55,113 nt of DNA, taken from positions 72,943-128,055 of the forward strand of contig NZ_NHON01000030.1 in NCBI RefSeq assembly GCF_002195995.1, read 5' to 3'. Positions 49,103-55,113 of this stretch are shown in pieces (position 1 is the stretch's first letter; every line of letters begins with the position of its first letter). Below the pieces are notes generated by a model, which was not told the origin of the DNA, searched no databases, and was given only the letters and a program-made list of their open reading frames with translations. The position numbers and the translations under genes were made by a program. The stretch comes from Inquilinus limosus (GTDB taxonomy: Bacteria > Pseudomonadota > Alphaproteobacteria > DSM-16000 > Inquilinaceae).

Positions 49103-50029
49103 ATGATCTACGGCACGATCCCCGGCGTCGCGACGCCGGTGGCCCGGATGGTGATGGGCGTCGACAACCAGGACGACCTGGCCAAGGCGGCGCCGCTGTT
49201 CGACGACTATATCGAGCGCGGCGGCAACTGCTTCGACACCGCCCGCATCTACATGCGCGGCGGCTGCGAGGCGCTGTTCGGCGAGTACCTGGCGAGCCGC
49301 GGCGTGCGCGACCGCATCGTCCTGATCGGCAAGGGCGCGCACACGCCGAACTGCACGCCGGAGGCGGCGCGCAGCCAGCTGGAGCAGAGCCTGGAAGCGC
49401 TGCGCACCGACCGCGTCGACATCTACTTCCTGCATCGCGACAACCCGGAGGTGCCGGTCGGCGAGTTCGTCGACGTGCTCGACGCACTGCACCGCGAGGG
49501 CCGGATCGGCGTGTTCGGCGGCTCGAACTGGAGCCTGGAGCGGTTCCGGGCGGCCAACGACTACGCCAAGAGCAACGGCAAGACCGGCTTCACGGTGCTG
49601 AGCAACAACCTGGCCCTGGCCCGGATGGTCGAGCCGGTCTGGGCCGGCTGCGTCTCGGCCCGCGACCCGGAGTGGCTGCGGCACCTGGAGGAGAGCGGCA
49701 CCGCCCTGTTCGCCTGGTCCTCGACCGCCCGCGGCTTCTTCACCGAGCGCGGCGACCCGTCAAAGGCGGCGGCGGAGCCGGAGATCGCGAAGTCCTGGCA
49801 CGCCGAGGACAATTTCGAGCGGCGGCGGCGCGCCATCGCTTTGGCTGAGAGCAAAGGCACGAGCCCGGTACAGATCGCCATGGCCTGGGTGCTGTCGCAG
49901 CCCTTCGCTACCTTCGCCCTGTCCGGCCCGCGCACCCTGGACGAAAGCCGCCGCAACATCGAAGGCCTGTCGGCCGCCCTGACTCAGTCCGAGCGCGACT
50001 GGCTGGATCTGAAGCGGGAGACGCTGTGA
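49103..50029 (+). CDS. Aldo/keto reductase of the galactoside operon
   Basis: 308 residues, AKR fold. Asp and Tyr lie in NCFDTARIYMRGGCEALFGE, Lys in LIGKGAHTPNC and His in YFLHRDNPEVP, completing the tetrad. GGSNWSLERFRAANDY and FALSGPRTLDESRRNIEGL are later blocks. GAAGCAAG precedes ATG 49103. As last gene of the operon it may oxidise the released galactose or reduce the aglycone (inference). The sequence after its stop holds family B copy 7. Confidence 0.9.
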   Translation: MIYGTIPGVATPVARMVMGVDNQDDLAKAAPLFDDYIERGGNCFDTARIYMRGGCEALFGEYLASRGVRDRIVLIGKGAHTPNCTPEAARSQLEQSLEALRTDRVDIYFLHRDNPEVPVGEFVDVLDALHREGRIGVFGGSNWSLERFRAANDYAKSNGKTGFTVLSNNLALARMVEPVWAGCVSARDPEWLRHLEESGTALFAWSSTARGFFTERGDPSKAAAEPEIAKSWHAEDNFERRRRAIALAESKGTSPVQIAMAWVLSQPFATFALSGPRTLDESRRNIEGLSAALTQSERDWLDLKRETL

Positions 50030-50093
50030 CGATGGTCGGATAGAGCCGACCCGTCGCCTCTTCCACTCGCGAACTTTTCTAGAATTCCCGACA

Positions 50094-50183
50094 CCGTCAT
50101 TGCGAGCGCAGCGAAGCAATCCAGGGGCCAGTGCGCACCGGCCCCTGGATTGCTTCGTCGGCTTCGCCTCCTCGCAATGACGG
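50094..50183. repeat. Family B repeat, copy 7 (GCAATCC subfamily)
   Basis: CCGTCATTGCGAGC with CTCGCAATGACGG as outer arms, GAAGCAATCCAGG and CCTGGATTGCTTCG inside. It follows the galactoside operon by 64 bases. Confidence 0.85.
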
Positions 50184-50195
50184 CGAAAGGACAGT

Positions 50196-50233
50196 GCGTA
50201 GGTTGAGTTCGCATGCGCGAACCCAACCTACGC
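50196..50233. promoter_or_regulatory. Extended inverted repeat downstream of family B copy 7
   Basis: GCGTAGGTTG-ag-TTCGC-atgc-GCGAA-cc-CAACCTACGC folds into a 10-base stem, a two-base internal loop and a 5-base stem. It lies 12 bases past copy 7 and 200 before the GntR gene, and could end the upstream transcript or be an operator. Confidence 0.45.
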
Positions 50234-50266
50234 GACCTCCTCCCAGCGAACGACACGAACCACCCA

Positions 50267-50290
50267 GGAAACCATTTGCAAATTGGTTCC
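50267..50290. promoter_or_regulatory. Palindrome centred on TTTGCAAA, likely GntR control site
   Basis: A 24-base imperfect palindrome (GGAAACCATTTGC with GCAAATTGGTTCC, 11 of 13 pairs) lies about 145 bases before the GntR start at 50436. It is the best symmetric candidate operator for the peptide-transport operon. I see no gene in 50030-50435. Confidence 0.4.
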
Positions 50291-50435
50291 CTTTGCGCTT
50301 GGCTGTTCGGCAAGACGAAGCGGCGTCGCGAGTCATGATCGGTCCTCAGGATCGGCAGGCCCGACGTTTTCAAGCGCAACAGGGATCGGCAGATGGCTCG
50401 GAGCCGGAATGGCGGACGCGGCCTTTGGGAGACCA

Positions 50436-51224
50436 ATGGCTGAAGTGGTTTCACCCACACCCCGCGGCGTATCCAATTCCAGCGTGGCGCTGGAGCGGCT
50501 GCGCGCCCTGCTGGACGAAGAGGGCGACCGCGCCGAATGGCAGCTGCCGCCCGAGCGCGACCTGGCGGAGCGGATCGGCGTTGGCCGCCGCGCCGTCCGC
50601 CGGGCGCTGGAGGTGCTGGAGGCCGAGGGCCGGATCTGGCGCCACCAGGGCAAGGGCACCTTCGCCGGCCAGCGGCCGCCGGTGCAGCCGCATCTGATCG
50701 CCTCCCTGGCCGACCGCACCAGTCCGCTGGAGGTGATGGAGGCCCGGCTGAACATCGAGCCGGCTCTGGCCCGCCTCGCCGCCCTGAAGGCCTCGCCCGA
50801 CAGCGTCGCCGCTTTGCGCCGGATCGAGCGCAAGACCGCCGCCGCCATGGACAGCGACGGCCACGAGCTGTGGGACAGCGCCTTCCATCGCCACATCGCC
50901 GAGACCGCCGGCAACGGCCTGCTGCTGGCGCTGTTCGACTGCATCGACAAGATCCGCCAGTCGCCCTCCTGGCGCCGGCTGCGCGAGGCGGCGCGCAACC
51001 GCATCCGCCTGCGCGCCTATACCAGCCAGCATGGCGACATCGTCGCCGCCATCGCCCGGCATGACGGCGCCGCGGCCGAGGCGGCGATGCGCCGCCACCT
51101 GCTGGCGCTGCACGCCAATCTGGAGGCGGCGATGCATGGCGACCCGGCGCCGCAGGACACCCCTCAGGACCGGTCCGTCCGCTCCGGTGACAGCACGGAG
51201 GCCGCCGATGGCCTCGGCCTCTGA
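50436..51224 (+). CDS. GntR-family (FadR/FCD) regulator of the peptide-transport operon
   Basis: 262 residues. The winged helix (about 15-85) reads LERLRALLDEEGDRAEWQLP, then [20 protein letters not shown] and IWRHQGKGTFAGQRP. The FCD-type domain has MEARLNIEPALARLAALKAS, DSAFHRHIAETAGNGLL and SQHGDIVAAIARHD, the last with the metal-site His. GGGAG stands six bases before ATG 50436; an open frame to 50283 has no ribosome site. It overlaps the next gene by 17 bases, so regulator and transporter are one unit. Confidence 0.88.
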   Translation: MAEVVSPTPRGVSNSSVALERLRALLDEEGDRAEWQLPPERDLAERIGVGRRAVRRALEVLEAEGRIWRHQGKGTFAGQRPPVQPHLIASLADRTSPLEVMEARLNIEPALARLAALKASPDSVAALRRIERKTAAAMDSDGHELWDSAFHRHIAETAGNGLLLALFDCIDKIRQSPSWRRLREAARNRIRLRAYTSQHGDIVAAIARHDGAAAEAAMRRHLLALHANLEAAMHGDPAPQDTPQDRSVRSGDSTEAADGLGL

Positions 51225-52248
51225 CATCCGGCTGGCCCGCGCCCCTGCCGTCGAAGCGGAACCGGCGCGCGAAACGGTGCTGCAGGTGCAGGACTTCGCC
51301 CTGTCGCTGTCGCTCGGCAACAACCTGGTGGAGGGCGTGTCCTTCTCCGTCGCCCGCGGCGAAACCCTGTGCATCGTCGGCGAATCCGGCTGCGGCAAGA
51401 GCATCACCGCGCTGGGGCTGATGGGGCTGCTGCCGCCGGTGGCGAGCATCACCTCCGGCAGCGCCCGGTTCGAGGGGCAGGACCTGTTCCGGCTGACCGA
51501 CCGGCAGCGCGCCGACCTGCGCGGCAGCCGCATGGCGATGATCTTCCAGGAGCCGATGACCAGCCTGAATCCGGCCTTCACCATCGGCGACCAGATCGCC
51601 GAGGGCATCCGCCGGCACAAGGCGGTCAGCAAGGCCGAGGCGCGCGGCCGGGCGCTGGAGATGCTGCGCCGGGTGCGCATCCCGGCGCCGGAGAAGCGGC
51701 TGGACGCCTATCCGCACCAGCTGTCGGGCGGCATGCGCCAGCGCGCCATGATCGCCATGGCCCTGGCCAACGACCCGCAGCTGTTGATCGCGGACGAGCC
51801 GACCACGGCGCTGGACGTCACCATCCAGGCCCAGATCCTGGCGCTGGTGCGGCGGCTGCAGGACGAGACCGGCACCGCCATGATCCTGATCACCCATGAT
51901 CTCGGCGTGGTGGCGGAGGTCGCTGACCATGTCGCGGTGATGTATGCCGGCCGCATCGTCGAATCCGGCCCGGTCGACGCCATCTTCGAGGATCCGCAGC
52001 ACCCCTATACCATCGGGCTGATGGGGTCGGTGCCGTCGCTGGGCCGGCGCGAGGGGCGCCTGGCCACCATCCCCGGCACGGTGCCGCCGGCCGACCGGAT
52101 GCCGCAGGGCTGCCGCTTCGCCCCGCGCTGCCCCTTCGCCGCGCCGCGCTGCACCGCCGAGGCACCGCCGGCCAGGCCCGTCGGACCCGACCATCACGCC
52201 GCCTGCTGGTTCGCGCCGCTGGAACAGCATGAGGGAGCTGCGGGATGA
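51208..52248 (+). CDS. Dipeptide/oligopeptide ABC transporter, ATPase 1 (DppD/OppD type)
   Basis: 346 residues. Walker A GESGCGKS, the Q-loop [15 protein letters not shown], signature [16 protein letters not shown], Walker [13 protein letters not shown], and the H-loop LITHD are all present. The C-terminal [11 protein letters not shown] and a further Cys form the cluster typical of oligopeptide ATPases. ATG 51208 starts inside the end of the GntR gene. A family B repeat separates it from ATPase 2 at 52391. Such proteins pair as a heterodimer. Confidence 0.93.
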   Translation: MASASDIRLARAPAVEAEPARETVLQVQDFALSLSLGNNLVEGVSFSVARGETLCIVGESGCGKSITALGLMGLLPPVASITSGSARFEGQDLFRLTDRQRADLRGSRMAMIFQEPMTSLNPAFTIGDQIAEGIRRHKAVSKAEARGRALEMLRRVRIPAPEKRLDAYPHQLSGGMRQRAMIAMALANDPQLLIADEPTTALDVTIQAQILALVRRLQDETGTAMILITHDLGVVAEVADHVAVMYAGRIVESGPVDAIFEDPQHPYTIGLMGSVPSLGRREGRLATIPGTVPPADRMPQGCRFAPRCPFAAPRCTAEAPPARPVGPDHHAACWFAPLEQHEGAAG

Positions 52249-52272
52249 GGGCGTTCCACGCATTTCCCCCCA

Positions 52273-52360
52273 TCGTCATTGCGAGGAGGCGAAGCCGACG
52301 AAGCAATCCAGGGCGGCTCGCATCGGCCCCTGGATTGCTTCGCTACGCTCGCAATGACGA
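52273..52360. repeat. Family B repeat, copy 8, inside an operon
   Basis: CGTCATTGCGAGG at the left pairs with CTCGCAATGACGA at the right; inner arms GAAGCAATCCAG and CTGGATTGCTTCG. It occupies almost the whole 142-base gap between the two peptide-transport ATPase genes. Confidence 0.85.
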
Positions 52361-52390
52361 GGTGGGGATGGCGTCTTCGGAAGGTGCCGC

Positions 52391-53485
52391 ATGACCGAGA
52401 CCGCTCTCCTCGAAGGCAAGAACCTGGTCAAGCGCTTCGGCGGCGGCCGCAGCCTGCTGGGCGGGTCGCCGGCGGTGCATGCGGTCGACGGCGTGTCGCT
52501 GGCGATCCGGCCGGGCGAGACCTTCGCCGTGGTCGGCGAATCCGGCTGCGGCAAGTCGACCCTGGGCCGGCTGCTGCTGCGGCTGATCGAGCCGACCGCC
52601 GGCCAGGTGATCTATCGCGGCCGCGACCTGACCGCCCTGCCGCCGAAGGAGATGCGGGCGCTGCGGCGCGAGCTGCAGATCATCTTCCAGGACCCCTATG
52701 CCTCGCTGAACCCGCGCATGACCGTGGGCGACATCATCGGCGAGCCGATCTGGCTGCACGGCCTGGCCCAGGGCTCCGAACGCCGCGACCGGGTGGCGGA
52801 GCTGCTGCGCATCGTCGGGCTGCTGCCGGACCATGCCGGCCGCTATCCGCATGAGTTCAGCGGCGGCCAGCGCCAGCGCATCGGCATCGCCCGGGCGCTG
52901 GCCGGCCAGCCGGTGCTGATCGTCGGCGACGAGCCGGTGTCGGCGCTGGACGTCTCGATCCAGGCCCAGGTGATCAACCTGCTGGAGGAGCTGAAGGAGC
53001 GCTTCGGCCTGACGCTGGTGATCGTCGCCCATGACCTGGCCGTGATCCGGCACATGAGCGACCGGGTGGCGGTGATGTATCTCGGCGAGATCGTCGAGGA
53101 GGCGCCGGTCGACGCGCTGTTCGACGCGCCGCTGCACCCCTACACCCAGGCGCTCATGAAGGCGATCCCGGTGCCCAGCCCGGCCGGGCGCCAGGCCAAG
53201 ACCCTGCTGCAGGGCGATGTGCCCAGCCCGACCGCGCCGCCGCCCGGCTGCCGCTTCCACACCCGCTGCCCGCACGCCAAGCCGATCTGCGGCGAGGTGC
53301 GGCCGCCGGCGGAGGAGGCCGAGCCCGGGCGCAGCGTCGCCTGCCATTTCTGGCGCGAGATCCAGGATGCCGGGGCCGGCGCCCTGGCCGCGCCGCCCAC
53401 CCCGCCGCGCCTGGCCGCGCGGCTGTCGCTGTACCGCGCCCGCCAGGCCGAGGCGGCCCGCCAGGCCCAGACGGCCCGATCATAA
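52391..53485 (+). CDS. Dipeptide/oligopeptide ABC transporter, ATPase 2 (DppF/OppF type)
   Basis: 364 residues. [20 protein letters not shown] is Walker [16 protein letters not shown] the Q-loop, [16 protein letters not shown] the signature and [12 protein letters not shown] Walker [18 protein letters not shown] is the C-terminal Cys cluster that binds iron-sulfur in some DppD/F proteins. The tail is longer than usual, Ala/Pro/Arg-rich ([15 protein letters not shown]). ATG 52391 follows GGAAGGTGCCGC. It is the partner of ATPase 1, with the binding protein 22 bases downstream. Confidence 0.93.
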   Translation: MTETALLEGKNLVKRFGGGRSLLGGSPAVHAVDGVSLAIRPGETFAVVGESGCGKSTLGRLLLRLIEPTAGQVIYRGRDLTALPPKEMRALRRELQIIFQDPYASLNPRMTVGDIIGEPIWLHGLAQGSERRDRVAELLRIVGLLPDHAGRYPHEFSGGQRQRIGIARALAGQPVLIVGDEPVSALDVSIQAQVINLLEELKERFGLTLVIVAHDLAVIRHMSDRVAVMYLGEIVEEAPVDALFDAPLHPYTQALMKAIPVPSPAGRQAKTLLQGDVPSPTAPPPGCRFHTRCPHAKPICGEVRPPAEEAEPGRSVACHFWREIQDAGAGALAAPPTPPRLAARLSLYRARQAEAARQAQTARS

Positions 53486-53507
53486 GAAACAGACAGGAGG
53501 CTTTTTC

Positions 53508-55004
53508 ATGCGCGCACGCCCGATACTCCTCATGCTCGCCGGCCTGCTGCTCAGCGGCACGGCCTATGGCCAGACCACGCTCAGGGTCGGGCTGAACGAG
53601 GATCCCGACGTGCTGGACCCGCACCGGGCCCGCACCTTCGTCGGCCGCATCGTCTTCGCCTCGCTCTGCGACAAGCTGCTCGACATCGACGAGAAGCTCA
53701 ACTTCGTGCCGAAGCTGGCGACCGCCTGGTCGTGGAGCGACGACAACCTGACCCTGACCTTCACCCTGCGCGACGGCATCACCTTCCAGGATGGCGACCC
53801 GATCGACGCCGCGGCGGTGAAGGCCAATCTCGACCGCGCCCGCACCCTGCCGGACAGCCTGCGCAAGAGCGAGCTGGCCTCGGTCGCCGATGTCGTGGTG
53901 GTCGACCCGAAGACGGTGGCGCTCAAGCTGTCGAAGCCGGACGCCACGCTGCTGGCCCAGCTGTCCGACCGCGCCGGCATGATGCTGGCGCCGAAGGCCT
54001 TCGACACCTTCACCCAGAAGCCCGTCTGCTCCGGCCCCTACAGCTTCGTCGAGCGGGTGCAGAACGACCGCATCGTGCTGCAGAAATACGCAGGCTACTG
54101 GGACGCCGCGAACTACAAGATCGACAAGGTGGTGTTCCAGCCGATCCCCGACACCACGGTGCGGCTGGCCAATCTGCGCGCCGGCGACCTGGACATGCTG
54201 GAGCGGCTGGCCCCGTCCGACGTGCCCTCGGTCAAGGACGATCCGAGCCTGGTGTTCGCGCCGGTCACCGGCATCGGCTATCAGGGCATCACCATCAACA
54301 CCGGCAATGGCGACCGCGCCAAGACCCCGCTGGGCCAGGACAAGCGGGTGCGCCAGGCGCTGGAGCTGGCGGTCGACCGCGAGGTCATCAACCAGGTGGC
54401 CGGGGCCGGCATCTACCCGCCGGCGCAGCAGCCCTTCCCGCAGGCCAGCCCCTATTACAGCGACAAGTTCCCGGTGCGGGCCCGCGACGTTGAGAAGGCC
54501 AAGCAGCTCTTGAAGGAGGCGGGGCAGGAGCACCCGTCCTTCGAGCTGGTGTTCGGCACCGGCACGCTCGCGCAGCAGATCGCCGAGCTGACCCAGGCGA
54601 TGGCGTCGGAGGCCGGCTTCGACATCAAGCTGCGCGCCACCGAGTTCGCGGCGATGCAGAAGGAGGCGCAGCAGGGCAATTTCGACGCGATGCAGATCGG
54701 CTGGTCCGGCCGCGTCGACCCCGACGGCAACATCCACGCCTTCGTCACCTGCAAGGGCAACCTGAACGACGGCAAATACTGCAACCCGAAGGTCGACGAG
54801 CTCTTGAACGCCGCCCGCCAGACGCCGGACCAGGCCAAGCGCAAGGAGCTGTACGACCAGGCCCAGGCGATCCTCGAGGAGGACCTGCCGATCATCTATA
54901 CCTACTACCAGCCCTGGCCCTTCGTGCTGTCGAAGAAGGTGAAGGGTTTCACCGCCTATCCCGACGGCATGATCCGCCTCAAGGGCATGAGCCTCGAGGG
55001 CTGA
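53508..55004 (+). CDS. Peptide ABC transporter, periplasmic binding protein (SBP_bac_5)
   Basis: 498 residues. A signal peptide (MRARPILLMLAGLLLSGTAY, then GQ) precedes the mature TTLRVGLNEDPDVLDPHRAR. The family blocks LTFTLRDGITFQDGDPIDA, GPYSFVERVQNDRIVLQKY and YYQPWPFVLSKKVKGFTAYP are present. Such proteins bind dipeptides, oligopeptides or other small molecules; the pocket is not readable here. GGAGGCTTTTTC sets ATG 53508. The permease genes normally expected beside it are not in the window and should lie to the right. Confidence 0.92.
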   Translation: MRARPILLMLAGLLLSGTAYGQTTLRVGLNEDPDVLDPHRARTFVGRIVFASLCDKLLDIDEKLNFVPKLATAWSWSDDNLTLTFTLRDGITFQDGDPIDAAAVKANLDRARTLPDSLRKSELASVADVVVVDPKTVALKLSKPDATLLAQLSDRAGMMLAPKAFDTFTQKPVCSGPYSFVERVQNDRIVLQKYAGYWDAANYKIDKVVFQPIPDTTVRLANLRAGDLDMLERLAPSDVPSVKDDPSLVFAPVTGIGYQGITINTGNGDRAKTPLGQDKRVRQALELAVDREVINQVAGAGIYPPAQQPFPQASPYYSDKFPVRARDVEKAKQLLKEAGQEHPSFELVFGTGTLAQQIAELTQAMASEAGFDIKLRATEFAAMQKEAQQGNFDAMQIGWSGRVDPDGNIHAFVTCKGNLNDGKYCNPKVDELLNAARQTPDQAKRKELYDQAQAILEEDLPIIYTYYQPWPFVLSKKVKGFTAYPDGMIRLKGMSLEG

Positions 55005-55046
55005 CGATGCTCGTGTTCGCTCCCGCCCAACCGCTTCCCAACCAGT

Positions 55047-55078
55047 CCCCCTTCCCCTCGCGGGAGGGGGCCAGGGGG
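55047..55078. repeat. GC-rich imperfect hairpin after the peptide-binding protein gene
   Basis: CCCCTC-gcgg-GAGGGG forms the inner stem, with CCCCC and GGGGG outside. It resembles the family A/C hairpins but is not a full copy. No T-run follows, and the window ends 35 bases later. Confidence 0.45.
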
Positions 55079-55113
55079 AGGGGGTTCGTGCCGACGCTCA
55101 GGCTCTGCCAGGA

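Overview
The window is a high-GC chromosomal segment from a heterotrophic soil- or host-associated bacterium. Codon use, the dense small operons, the many ABC transporters and one-component regulators, and the protein types (CGNR zinc-ribbon protein, DUF6916 with a tail-collar protein, a PmtA-like methyltransferase) fit an alphaproteobacterium of the Rhodospirillales/Inquilinus sort. That placement is my inference from protein flavour. I saw no rRNA, tRNA, CRISPR array, transposase or plasmid function.

Left part (1-19.7 kb). A gene cut by the window edge is followed by a CGNR regulator divergent from a frameshifted alpha/beta hydrolase, then a hydrolase-MDR oxidoreductase-SDR cassette. Next is a sugar-phosphate block: glucokinase (polyphosphate type, with a very long Lys/Ala/Pro tail), GH15 glucoamylase, 6-phosphogluconate dehydrogenase, glucose-6-phosphate dehydrogenase and a HAD phosphatase. 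Together they could carry alpha-glucan to glucose, glucose-6-phosphate and the pentose-phosphate/Entner-Doudoroff routes. An M20 peptidase, O-acetylhomoserine sulfhydrylase, a biotin/methionine-sulfoxide-type molybdoenzyme and a YihY/BrkB membrane protein follow.

Middle part (19.7-43 kb). A complete polar amino-acid ABC operon is led by a GntR regulator. Two TetR-controlled efflux/oxidoreductase loci have clear palindromic operators. A VTT (DedA-type) membrane domain is fused to a PmtA-like phospholipid methyltransferase. Then come a LysR/DUF1428 pair, an aldo/keto reductase, a NagB-like sugar-phosphate enzyme, a lone tail-collar/DUF6916 pair, the hexuronate genes kduD-kduI with a GntR regulator and a divergent FAH-type hydratase, a CDF metal transporter and a PhyH-type dioxygenase.

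Right part (43-55.1 kb). AraC is divergent from a galactoside operon (sugar-binding protein, two permeases, GH42 beta-galactosidase, aldo/keto reductase) that has no ATPase of its own. A GntR regulator then leads a dipeptide/oligopeptide ABC operon (two ATPases and a binding protein; permeases not in view).

Intergenic spaces hold three families of structured repeats: A (about 130 bp, several hairpins in a closing stem, three copies), B (about 90 bp, eight copies in two subfamilies with compensating base changes) and C arms that flank B in two nested composites. The items most worth following up are the tailed glucokinase, the VTT-methyltransferase fusion and the covarying repeats.
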